Shown here in pieces: positions 34,947-45,241 of a stretch of 64,000 nucleotides of DNA. The stretch's first letter is position 1, and each line of letters opens with the position of its first letter. Position numbers and translations under genes: made by a program. Below the pieces are notes generated by a model, which searched no databases, was not told where the DNA came from, and was given only the letters and a program-made list of their open reading frames with translations. This stretch comes from Spinacia oleracea (lineage: Eukaryota; Streptophyta; Magnoliopsida; Caryophyllales; Amaranthaceae), in NCBI RefSeq assembly GCF_020520425.1, contig NC_079487.1, forward strand, positions 132,268,385 to 132,332,384. Direction: 5' to 3'.

Positions 34947-35027
34947 CACATCGGCTTCAAAATGGAAATAAATAATAATATCACATCATTTTCAGATGGA
35001 AATTATTCCCATTTTGAAACCGATGCG
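34947..35027 (+). other. Foldback II-a in mariner
   Basis: Arms CACATCGGCTTCAAAATGG and CCATTTTGAAACCGATGCG pair over about 24 bp with few mismatches. The loop contains TCACATCATTTTCAGATGGA, which is shared with foldback II-b. Confidence 0.75.
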
Positions 35028-35142
35028 TCAAAAGATGTAATTTTGACAAAAACAATCAATTCATCATTGATAACACATGGAATATGCCTCACATAAACAA
35101 AGATTCATAAATATCTCAGAATGTCCCCAAAAATCATTGAAT

Positions 35143-35227
35143 CAAACCCTTTCCAATTAAACTTAGCTCCTGAAAAACATCATGGATGCTAATGGTGCAT
35201 GAGTTTGATTGAAAAACAAAGGGTTTG
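35143..35227 (+). other. Foldback I-a in mariner
   Basis: Outer stem CAAACCCTTT / AAAGGGTTTG, inner stem AATTAAACT / AGTTTGATT separated by an internal loop. The terminal loop is TTAGCTCCTGAAAAACATC onward to GCTAATGGTGCA. Preceded by CTCAGAATGTCCCCAA, followed by AGACTCATCACAGATCACA. Confidence 0.75.
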
Positions 35228-35301
35228 ACACTCATAAAATGAAGACTCATCACAGATCACAAGGCATAAGTACAAAAACTTTATCACATCACATCTCTAA
35301 G

Positions 35302-35379
35302 CACATCGGCATCCAAATGGAAAGAATGCATATCACATCATTTTCAGATGGAAATTCTTCCCCATTGGATGCCGATGTG
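35302..35379 (+). other. Foldback II-b in mariner
   Basis: Arms CACATCGGCATCCAAATGG and CCCATTGGATGCCGATGTG pair over about 26 bp. The loop TCACATCATTTTCAGATGGA is the same as in II-a; the stem differs at several positions, changed on both arms. Confidence 0.78.
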
Positions 35380-35511
35380 CCAAAAGATGTAATGGACAAG
35401 GAAACAAGAACAAAGCAGCAAAAACAAGGAAGCAATGAACAAGGCAACATCATTGACTCTCAGTTAAGTTGTTTTACATCATTGACAGATTTGTTTCTAA
35501 ATGATTTACAA

Positions 35512-35596
35512 CCTCACCACCAATTCACCAAAGGGGATACTAGATCAATCAATGATGTGACATGATCTGTATTCCCTTTGGTGATTGGTGGTGAGG
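35512..35596 (+). other. Near-perfect 34-bp foldback in mariner
   Basis: Arm CCTCACCACCAATTCACCAA continuing through AGGGGATACTAGATCA pairs with TGATCTGTATTCCC, then TTTGGTGATTGGTGGTGAGG. Only two single-base bulges and one G-U pair are seen, with a loop of about 15 bases. In size and pairing it resembles a miRNA-type precursor; expression unknown. Confidence 0.85.
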
Positions 35597-35764
35597 GACA
35601 TGTTTAGAATCAAATATCTCAGGTTATCAACACATACATCACAGATCAGAAACACTAACTTCATTGAATATCAGAAACACATTATACATGTTTTGCAATA
35701 CATGAATTGCCTCTCCTGTCTAACCTGACATAAGATCTCAGAATGTCCCCAAGCATCATTGACA

Positions 35765-35847
35765 CAAACCCTATCCCCTAACACTTAGCTCCGGAAGAGC
35801 ATCAATGATGCTAATGGTGCACAAGTGTTATTGGAACATTGGGTTTG
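35765..35847 (+). other. Foldback I-b in mariner
   Basis: Outer stem CAAACCC / GGGTTTG, inner TAACACTT / AAGTGTTA. Loop AGCTCCGGAAGAGCATCAAT to GCTAATGGTGCA as in I-a. Flanks CTCAGAATGTCCCCAAGC and AGACTCATCACAGATCA are shared. Confidence 0.75.
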
Positions 35848-36086
35848 AGTCTCAGCAAATGAAAGACTCATCACAGATCAAGCATAACAATATCAATCAA
35901 CAATGCATCAGATCACCATGAACTGATCAAAACATAGGGTTTGAACCTCATCAAATGAAAGACTCATCACAGACCTCCACTGATTCATGGGACATGAAGC
36001 ATTAAACAGATCATTAACATGTAGGGTTTCATTTCTCAGACATATTGACACACATCATTGATCAAGTAGTTTCAATACTATCATAT

Positions 36087-36176
36087 CTTTAACATTCTTC
36101 TGCCGAACGGAATGATTGATATTCACATTCCATTGTGTGAAATGACATTCACTCCGTTCGACAAAAGAAGTTAAAG
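36087..36176 (+). other. Foldback III in mariner
   Basis: Arms CTTTAACATTCTTCTGCCG plus AACGGAATGA pair with TCACTCCGTTCG plus ACAAAAGAAGTTAAAG over about 27 bp, with G-U pairs and one bulge. The loop differs from the other classes. Confidence 0.78.
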
Positions 36177-36278
36177 GACAATTATCAAAACAAAGATCTC
36201 AGAATATCAACAATCACATCATTGAAGATCACAAACCTCCTAATATTGATCTCAGAATGTCCCCAAGCATCATTAAAA

Positions 36279-36365
36279 CAACTCCAAACCACAAACACTT
36301 AGCGCCCGAGAAATATCATTACTGATACTAATGGCAGCACGAGCATTTGTGGTTAGTTGGACTTG
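36279..36365 (+). other. Foldback I-c in mariner
   Basis: Arms CAACTCCAAACCACAAA and TTTGTGGTTAGTTGGACTTG; loop TTAGCGCCCGAGAAATATC to ATACTAATGGCAGCA, a diverged class I loop. The upstream flank CTCAGAATGTCCCCAAGC is the same as in I-b. Confidence 0.7.
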
Positions 36366-36892
36366 TTCCTCAGCAAAAAAAAGACTCATCATCGATCACA
36401 ACAAATAAAGGGACATTATTGTATCCTAAAGGGACATGCTTGGACATTAAGCATTCAACACCAGGCCACACTGAGAGGACTGAAATAACCCAAACCCTAT
36501 CCCCAAATTATGATCATTTCATGCCCTTACTAATCCAAAACATAGTTATACTGATCAAATCTCATACTCACCAAAGCATCATATTTATCATACACAAAAC
36601 ATACCATAAAACAGGGGACATTAAGCCATCAAATCATGTTCATCACACAGACAACATTCCACAAAATTTCATAACCATATGGAAACACCATCATCCAATC
36701 ATCATTATCAATATCAATTTCATAACATCATTATCTAACATCAACATCCATACAACTAATCACAACATCATCATCCAAACAACAACACCCCTGACCAACA
36801 ACAGATCACAGTTGTTGGCATCCACCTTATGACTCCACAGCTAGCCAGCATTCAATAAAATGAAAAAAGGGAGAAAGGAGACAGACTTATCT

Positions 36893-38076
36893 AAGCATCA
36901 TCAGACGCTGAAGCCGATTTTTTTCCCTTCCCTCCTTTCTTTGAGGAGGGATAACCAGATGAAAGTTGTCCTGGAGACCCAATAGCATCACCATTCTCAT
37001 TTTCACACTCTCCAACATACACCAGATCAAATGAATCAGACCCACTTGGTTCCTTGCAATCAACAGGGGACAAACAACATGATTAGTGCCCTCATAAAAT
37101 AACAGGGGACCATGAATTAAAATCAGATTTAATCAAACAACTCAAAATAAAGTTCCAAATAATTTCAGATCACCATGGTTACCACATGCAATGAGATAAA
37201 TGAGAGCAAATCACACAATAATTCCATTAAAATCCAACTAATTATCCGAATACATCCAGATCCCATTTTTACCCAAAAAATGTGAAATAATATCCCAAAA
37301 ACATCCAGATCCCATTTTTAACCACGTGAAATGGGAAATCAGATCAACAAAACACAGGAATATTCCGATTTTCTTCAAATAATTTCCAAATACCTCCAAA
37401 TAAAATAAGAACTCAATTTTAACAACATGCAATGAAAAAACAGAGCACAAAATACCCATAGAACTCAATTTTAACAACATGCAATGAGAAAACAGAGCAA
37501 AGAATAACATAAAAAGCCCGAATGAATCCAACAGATCTCCAAAAAATTCCCAATCATTTCGAAATAATACCAGATCTGCATTTTTAACACATGCAATGGG
37601 AAATCAGACCAACTTATCCAAAAAATAATCCGAGTTTAATGAACAATACTCCAAATAAATCCAACATTTATCAAATCCCACTTTTTTAGACATGCAAACA
37701 ATCATCAAACCATTTTATTAAAACCGACATCAATAACCCTTAAAAAATCGAAAAAAATCAAAAGTAATACCTCATCGGAATCTCCTTCACCGAAAAAACG
37801 CAGATCTGAGGGAGTGGGTTTCCGATCGTCATATTTTGACTCAACCTCCTCTCCTGGCTCCACTTCCCTCTTCCGAAACCATTCTTCCAAATAGTTTCGA
37901 GTACTCGTATTTTCTTTTTGGGCCAAATACAGATTGTTTTTATATTCGGCGGAGTAGGAATGCTCGTTATTGGGACAGTTGCACTTGGATCCCCAATCAC
38001 AGTTGGAATCGGGGATTCTTTGACCAGTAGTTCCCACCCCAGAATCACCTCGAGTTCTAGAAAAAGAAGAACCCAT
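36893..38076 (-). CDS. Probable second mariner-borne gene, unknown 155-aa protein
   Basis: Proposed exons 38076-37771 and 37054-36893. Exon 1 starts MGSSFSRTRGDSGVG, includes CDWGSKCNCPNNEHS and the charged part NYLEEWFRKREVEPGEEVE, and ends GEGDSDE at donor GATGAG/GTATTAC. Exon 2 follows the acceptor TTGCAAG/GAACC in phase and reads EPSGSDSFDLVYVGECEN to a Lys/Ser tail KKGGKGKKSASASDDA and stop. The upstream DNA looks like a plant 5' UTR (pyrimidine-rich, GA/CT microsatellite, no stops needed). I do not recognise the family; the Cys/His spacing is too loose for a named zinc finger. It converges on the transposase gene. Alternatives: a captured host gene fragment, or a chance frame with fortunate splice sites. 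Confidence 0.45.
37230..37690 (-). repeat. Degenerate repeats in the proposed intron of the second mariner gene
   Basis: About five units of some 70-90 bp with TTTTAACAACATGCAATG, GAGAAAACAGAGCAAA and CAGATCCCATTTTTA words. They fall between the two proposed exons; no coding content. Confidence 0.6.
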
Positions 38077-38274
38077 AACGTACCAGAAAAACAAAGATCA
38101 GCGACGATTAGGGACCAAAAAGGGGACAAAAATAGAGGGGATCTGATCGGAAAATCAATCCGAGTAATTTGTATGAAAGTTTTTCGGCAAAAACGTTTCA
38201 GATTTGTGAGATTTGGAGAGGAAAACCTAGATCAGAGGCGGAAAACCTAGGGTTTTCTCAAGAACAGGGGAGGG

Positions 38275-38400
38275 ATTTTAAGAGAGAGAGAGAGTGAAAT
38301 AAGAGAGAGAGAGAGATCCGAAGAGGTGAGAGAGAGAAATCAGAATGAGAGAGAGAGAAATCAGAATGAGAGAGTGAAATCAGAGGGATGAAAGGGATGG
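38275..38400 (-). promoter_or_regulatory. GA/CT-rich leader or promoter of the second mariner gene
   Basis: GAGAGAGAGA runs (CT on the coding strand) lie 200-320 bp before the proposed ATG at 38076. Such runs are common around plant transcription starts. No clear TATA box was identified. Confidence 0.35.
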
Positions 38401-38774
38401 GTAATAAAGGGAGGGGGGGTAGGGTTAGGTTAAATAATTAAATAAGGTGGGTGGGGTAAAAGTGGGTGGGAAAGGGTAGAATCTTAGGGTATTTTTTGTA
38501 AATATTGGGGAATCTTAGGGTAAATTGGTAAAAAAAACTATGGCCAAAAATAGTAAAGATTCAGTAGGGGAACAACAAAAAGAAACGCCAAAAAAGGAAA
38601 TGGGAACAACAAAAAGGAATGGAGGGAGTACTAATTAGTAATACAGAATGCAATTATATTTCCATTTAAGTTGTTACTTGTAATTCAGCACCTCTTTTCT
38701 CCTGAGGATCAAAGTTCAATTTGTTGTTGTAGCGACTGATATTGCACATTACTTTATCAATTCCACTCGCATGG

Positions 38775-41700
38775 ACCCGGTCCACCATAAGATTACCATG
38801 GACCAGGGTAATTAGGTAATTTTTAACAGTGAGTAAATTATAGAAACTGTAGGTTCTGTAAAGTAACTATATCTCTAGAATAATAACTATGAACATAATA
38901 ATGATAAGAATAACTATTCTATCCAAAGAGTAACTATATCATATAGAAAAGTAATTTTAACTGTAAAACAATTACTACTATATATTCATTCTTGCAGACA
39001 AAAAGAGTAAATTATAGAAACTATAGGTTCTGTAAAGTAACTATATTTTCAGAATAGTAACTATGAAATAAATAATAATAATAATAATATAGTAATTTCG
39101 ATGAGAACAATTATTCTATCCAAAGATTAACTATATTATATAGAAAAATAACTTTAGCTGTAAAACAATTACTATATTATAAAAATAAACAATATGATAT
39201 AGATGGTTTAGAGGTCATATAGTAATTTTTTCTATTATATATCACATAATTACTGAAATATAAAAGAGTAACTATATCAAAAGTAACAGTAATTATAACT
39301 CTTGAACAATAATAAAGAAAACATTAACTACTTGGTTAGTTGTTTTAGCTACGACATTTTAATTCTTTGCATCTATTAAATAAACCATCTTAAACTCAAA
39401 TGTTTTTTGAACTAAAAATACTAATCGACACGTCCACGTGGACCACGTCTTTTTTTTCCACCAACACATCATGTCCTTCCTCTACCACGTTCTTGGTTTC
39501 CATTGTTGTCAGGATTTTCTTCTTCTCCTCCTGCTTTTGTTTTCCTTGCAGAATTTATTCTTTGCACGATTTCAATTCTGGGTGCATCATCTTTGTATTT
39601 CTGAATCAATAATATTTAAACTAAGTTAATAATTTAACATTTAAATATGAAAAAATAACATAGTAACTATGTAAAACGTGTAGTTTCTATTATGCATCAT
39701 ATAGTAACTCTTACAATTAACGATGGTAAAATACTTGCAGAATTGCATATATAGTTATTGTTATTGTTATAGTCATATAGTTACTGTCAAAATAATATAG
39801 TCACTTTTATTAATAATAACATGGAGTACAAAGAAAGATCATAAAAAGAACATAATGATAAGATAATAACTATTAAAAATATATAGTTACTATTATACAT
39901 GATATAGTAACTCTTAATATTAATGATAATCATATACGAGCAAGGTTGTAGATATAGTTATTGTTATGATCATATAGTTGTTGTGATCATAACATAGTAA
40001 CTCTTATTACTAATAACATAGAAGAAAACAAAGAACATGAAAAGAACATTATAATATACATAAAAAATTATACCAAACATATAGTTACTATAATACAAGA
40101 TATAATACCTATAAATATTATTGATGGTCATTTAGTCACAGAGTTGCAGACATAGTCGATGTGATAATAATATAGTAACTCTATCCATAATACAGTAACT
40201 ATATCATTAAAAATATAGAATAACATAAAAACATGCACATAACATAATAAACTAACATAGTACCTATTTCAAAAATATAGTAACTATATAAAACGTACAA
40301 TAACTATTAAAGAAAATAAACATATGGTAACAAGTCATGATAAAATAAACATAATATCTATTTCAAACATATAGTAACTATATAAATAATATAGTAACTA
40401 TATAAATAATATAGTAACTATATAAATAATATAATAACTATTGAAGAAAATAAACATATGGTAACATATCATGATAAAATAAACATAGTACCTATTTCAA
40501 ACATATAGTAACTAATATAATAATATAGTAACTATTGTACACATATAGTAACCATTATAATCACACAACAACTAGCTTAACATATAGTGACTATTATTAT
40601 AATAAAGTAACTATTGTACAAATATAGTAATTATTATAATCATATACTATCTAAGAAGCAGACAAAAATATACTCGAAATAACATATTACATAATGTAAT
40701 CGTATAGTAACTATTATTTATCAAAAAGTCACTATAAACTGTTCTTAACATAGTAACTATCTTAAACACATAGTTATTGTTTTAAATTTATAATAACTTT
40801 CTAAAAAATATAGTAACTATTTTAAACACATAGTTACTGTTATAAAGTTATAGTAACTTTTTAAAAAATATAGTCACTCTAAAAACTACTACTAACATAA
40901 ACACAATGAATATTCCAATGACTATTAAAAACATTATTTCGCAACTTAAATTAAAGGTAACTATATCATTTATATACTAACTATATGAAACACTAGCCCT
41001 AATTTCACCCAAACAACAAACACTATTTCTACCTCTTGTGCTTTGCTGCATCAATTCTTAAAGTTCACAGCCTTTGTCTCTTTTTTCTAAATTTAAGGCA
41101 TTATTTCTTCTTATACAAATGATATTGTAAAGTATTTTTGGAGATTCGTCACTAGATAGTGCAACTTTAGGACCTGGAATAACATGTGATTGATACTTCG
41201 TATTATTTTCTTATACAAATATCAAATATATAGTAACTATATAAACCATATAGTAACTATATAAACCATATAGTGACTATTATTAAAATATAGTAACTAT
41301 TGAACACATATAGTAACCATTATAATCATATAGTCACTATCTAAGAAGCGGACAAATACATACTCTAAATAACATAGTACATAATGTAATCGTATAGTAA
41401 CTATTATTTATTAAAAAGTCACTATAAACTGTTCATAACATAATAACTATCTTAAACACATAGTTACTGTTTTAAACTTATAATAACTTTCTAAAAAATA
41501 TAGCGACTATTTTAAACACATAGTTACTGTTTTAAAGTTATAGTAACTTTTAAAAAAAGTATAGTTACTCAAAAAACTACTACTAACATAAACACAACGA
41601 ACATTCCAGTGACTATTAAAAACACTAATTCGCAACATAAATTAAAGGTGACTATATCATTTATATACTAACTATGTGAAACACTAACCCTAATTTCAAC

Positions 41701-42509
41701 AAAACAACAAACATTTCGAATCACTCAACAAAATAATAACTATTGTACACATATAGTAACTGTTGTACACATATAGTAACCATTAAAATAATATAGTAAC
41801 TATTGTACACATATAGTAACCATTAAAATTACATAGTACCTCTTTAAACCATATAGTTACTGTATTACTCATATAGTTACTATTTAAAATCGTGAAGTCA
41901 CTGATCGAATTCGCGAAGTGAAAACGATACTTCGGTAAAACACAAACATTAATTTCTTCAAAACAACAAATATTTTCAATTTTAAATAAAAATAGACTTA
42001 AAATTCTTTAAAAAACAACAAACCGAGATGTGATCTCTAAAAATTATTGCGAAGATTTGTAGGCGAGCGCAAATTCTTCGATTCGATTTCGGCAACGACG
42101 AACCTCCTTCTTGATCTACTACTTCCTCCAATTTTTCCTCATCAAATAGATCCAATCATAAGAATTATAAGATAATTACGAAAAAAATCGAACAAAACCT
42201 AGAAATTTGGGCTAAATTTTGAAAAGCATAGAGAGAAAATGAAGAGAGAGAAAATGAAAGAGAATGAACAGAATGTAGATCTGAAATTTTGAAAAATAAA
42301 AAAGTTTAAAACGTATATAAAGTGGGTTAGACAAAAATCGCATTAAAACTCTTCAAAACACATAGTAACTCTTTAAAACACATAGTTACTGTAATACGCA
42401 TATAGTTACTATTTAAAATTACAAAATAACTGTCACGTGACAGTTACATATGTTACCCATAAAAATTACTCCGTTGCCCTGGTCCACGCTAAGTTAGCAT
42501 GGACCAGGT
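38775..42509 (-). mobile_element. Degenerate TIR element filled with ATAGTAACTAT arrays
   Basis: Inverted ends of about 50 bp: left ACCCGGTCCACCATAAGATT then ACCATGGACCAGGG, right (reversed) ACCTGGTCCATGCTAACTTA then GCGTGGACCAGGG. No target duplication was found. The interior is mostly variants of ATATAGTAACTAT in both orientations, with a direct duplication of about 500 bp at a 690-bp offset (about 40500-41030 and 41190-41720). On the minus strand two stretches look like coding remnants: near 42140-42000 (LDLFDEEKLEEVVDQEGG) and near 39590-39430 (DAPRIEIVQRINSARKTKAG, then Gly/Arg-rich). A Mutator-like origin is possible but unproven. Tandem array and remnants together suggest an old element eroded by repeat expansion. 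Confidence 0.6.
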
Positions 42510-44134
42510 TTATATTAGTGTAAATATTACTTTATTGCTATCTTTATTACTCGGACTTAGGTAGTATGGACTCCCTCATGAAAAAAAGCTTTGTAATTTA
42601 GAACTAAAACGAAGTGTCCTGTATTCATATTCAAACCCGATGATCGTACATGAATACTTGAATCGAAATAAAGAGTTTGAGTCACGGTTTATTGGATTTT
42701 ATCATAATACAACGTTGTCTGCCTCATCTTATTTGGTTTCGTTCTCACCACTCTACGTTTTATCACTGTCTCATTTTATTTGCCTTATTTATATTTTTTC
42801 CTAGATGTCTCAAAAGACTGCGCCACACTTTTGTCTCGCATTATCTACATCCAAGCACAAAATTAAAAAGCAATTTAATCTTGACAAGGCAAACAAAAGG
42901 TAACCTGGTTTTTGTCTTGGAAATTACCTAGATACTTTGAATTTTCAAGTACGGAGAAATCTAGTCATCTTTTTGTGATAATGTGAATGTATAATGGAAA
43001 CACTTTGGGATTAGCCTCCATTTCTTGACTTATTTATAATTAATTTGTTACTAAGTTTTGTTAAAAACTTTAAATGCTCATACTAGATTTTGTGCTCCCT
43101 ATTTCCTAGAAAATCCCCACATGATGATGGTGACTTAAAACTGGCAATTTTGAAAGAAAGAAAGAGACTGTTATCAAGTACGGATGTTTCTAGAGCTAAC
43201 AAGTAACAACGTCTTAATTCACTCTGATCTTAACCGAATTCAACAACTTAAAAGAAATCGGAAACCAAACTACCCAAATCTGATGCATTGCACCAAATTT
43301 CTTGGTTATATTGCATGTTAGCTAATTTTTGAAATCGACAAGAAAAACCAACCTACAAACTTTGATCCAACCCTTTTGCCTACATTGCTTAGTTGGATTC
43401 ACATGAGAAACAAATTAGTGTATTTGAACACTAACTTTCCATATAGTTAAAATAAATTACATTGCAGTGCCAATTGGTAAAAAGCCAGGGGTACCTAAAT
43501 CGGAACCGGTGCTTAAGGTTTCGAAACCGGAACCTATTGTTCAAGTTCCGGTTTCGGGTAACAAAATTGGAAACAACAGTTTCCTTGTTCTCATTTTTAA
43601 GACTGGTACCCAACATAAGCCAAAATCTGGAACTGAAACCAAATTAAATGCTATATCAGCCCAAAAAATAAATTAATTCAAGCTCATTTTTTTGAAAATA
43701 TAAATACATAATAACAATTAAAACCCAAATTCATACAGTGACAGGCTGACAGGTACCCTTAGTCAGAACATGTTGCAACAGTTTCAGTTTCATTTCTCAT
43801 TTCCAAAACCCGTTGCAACATGTTTCGTTTCCAATTTTCATGTTCCGCTGATCCGCTCTACGGAAATTTTGACATGTTACCCCGTTGTGCTCACCCCTAC
43901 TTAACTATTTACATACTCATCAACAACAATGGAGACTAACATTGGAGACATCATGGGAGCCGAGGAAGAGGAAGCTACCATACAACTCTCAAGACATTTA
44001 TTTGATCTGAATGATTCCTAAGTTCATGTTACTATTTACATGTATGCTTCAATTAACTTCCTCCTTAAAATAACCTTGGGGGGCAGCAAGAAGTTGCCTC
44101 GCTTGAGAATGCAACATTACATTCTTCTTCATTG
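42510..44134. other. Intergenic, nothing coding recognised
   Basis: AT-rich. Positions 43465-43640 contain several GGAACCGG / CCGGTTTCG words forming weak inverted repeats, probably a decayed MITE. The frame 42677-42931 has no recognisable features. Confidence 0.4.
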
Positions 44135-45241
44135 TCACACCCCTGGTTCAAACAATGCATATCTCCATTCATGAAGGTCTTCAATGCCACACATACGAGT
44201 AGCCAAATTCACAATCATCCGGGGAACTCCACCACACCTCTCAGCAAGCAATCTAGGAATGTTATTAAGCAAAGTAACAGATTTTGTGTCAATTTTTGCT
44301 TCATTCAGAAACAACTCGAATGCTTCGTTTTCTGAAAGACAATCTACTTCAACTGTTTCAAAACCATCCAAAATCCTGCACCATGAGGTGGAGTTAGTAG
44401 TTAATACCAGTTTACACTCACTCCCATTTGTTGGGACTGTGATTCCTATTTCATCCAAGGAAAAATTTGCATTTGGTACACCATCTAAGAAAAGAACAAA
44501 ACTGCCTAAACTAGCAAGCTTATTTGACAGTATTCCACCCCTTATTCTCAAATCATCATCACTAGAAATATCACACTTTAACACAGCAGCAACAGCATCT
44601 TGCACATGCTTGATACTGAACTTTTCAGGGGAAGTAACCCAGAAAACATAATCAAACCTCTCAACCCATTTTAAAACACAGTTATGCAAGTGTTTCATCA
44701 AAAAGGTCTTACCAATTCCTTCTCTCCCACGAATAGCAACCCGTTCAACCTCACAATTCTGCAATAGACACTCAATTTCCTCCAGAGTGTTCAATGTGGT
44801 TTGCCCCATTATCTCCTGCACTGGCAAATGATTACCGCGATGAAGGACTTGTTCATCAGACAAGGGGCGCGTGTTAAGCACATCGCCCTTCTTGTCATGG
44901 ACTGTAAGTGCATCAACCACATTTTCAAGAACCTTTCTCTTCTTTGCTCTAGATATGAAGCTCTTACATTCTTCAATTTGAGTTAGCAAGTTTTCCGCCA
45001 CCTTCAAAAGCTCCCGACTCTCAGCTACCCAAACATGAATCTCATTGTCTCGCTTTCTCTTCTTGGTTCTTTGAACTGGAATAGAGAATAATGGTCTTTC
45101 AATGTTCTCTATGTCATCTAATCTGGCTCTTAGGTACTCAAATTTACCCTGTAAAACCCGTTTTCTTTCACCAAATCTGGGAACCTCGGCTAAGAGGGTC
45201 AAAAGGGTGAGAATTCCCCCAACAACTACCAAGGCATCCAT
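44135..45241 (-). CDS. Short LRR-less NB-ARC protein (368 aa)
   Basis: Paralogue of the genes at 25524 and 51306. Starts MDALVVVGGILTLLTLLAE at the first ATG after the acceptor TTTTTTACAG (exon from 45264). Basic KKRKRDNE (about 61-68) and AKKRKVLEN (about 100). P-loop GREGIGKTF (about 171-179) is intact. Kinase-2 reads VLFLDGV: the second Asp is Gly. RNBS-B reads VLTTNS: the arginine is lost. GLPL equivalent GVPRMI (about 335). It ends HEWRYALFEPGV, the same point as its paralogues, so ARC2, MHD and LRR are absent. Nucleotide binding is plausible, hydrolysis doubtful (inference from known NB-ARC residue roles). Frame intact; transcribed away from the 51306 gene. Confidence 0.85.
   Translation of the reverse strand: MDALVVVGGILTLLTLLAEVPRFGERKRVLQGKFEYLRARLDDIENIERPLFSIPVQRTKKRKRDNEIHVWVAESRELLKVAENLLTQIEECKSFISRAKKRKVLENVVDALTVHDKKGDVLNTRPLSDEQVLHRGNHLPVQEIMGQTTLNTLEEIECLLQNCEVERVAIRGREGIGKTFLMKHLHNCVLKWVERFDYVFWVTSPEKFSIKHVQDAVAAVLKCDISSDDDLRIRGGILSNKLASLGSFVLFLDGVPNANFSLDEIGITVPTNGSECKLVLTTNSTSWCRILDGFETVEVDCLSENEAFELFLNEAKIDTKSVTLLNNIPRLLAERCGGVPRMIVNLATRMCGIEDLHEWRYALFEPGV

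Larger units (their letters stand above)
32395..38628 (+). mobile_element. Complete Tc1/mariner element, 6.2 kb
   Basis: TIRs of about 30 bp: left CTCCCTCCATTCCTTTTTGT, right the inverse ACAAAAAGGAATGGAGGGAG. TA target duplication at 32393-32394 and 38629-38630. It holds an intact transposase on the plus strand, a likely second gene on the minus strand near the right end, and about 2 kb of repeats and foldbacks between them. Known plant mariner-like elements are mostly shorter (roughly 3-5 kb) and carry transposase only. The TIRs share their outer bases with the Stowaway MITEs here, so this could be their enzyme source. Confidence 0.93.

Noticed and set aside
36347-36832. Plus-strand frame of 161 codons
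   Set aside because: His/Ile/Asn/Thr-rich translation of low-complexity ATCA-rich DNA in the mariner foldback zone; no protein-like pattern.
37758-38129. Alternative minus-strand frame of 123 codons over the second mariner gene
   Set aside because: The overlapping frame starting at 38076 ends at a good donor in phase with a downstream exon and has the more protein-like composition.
38775-42509. Centromeric or CRISPR-like array
   Set aside because: ATAGTAACTAT units are irregularly spaced, in both orientations and enclosed by inverted ends; no uniform repeat-spacer pattern and the genome is plant nuclear.
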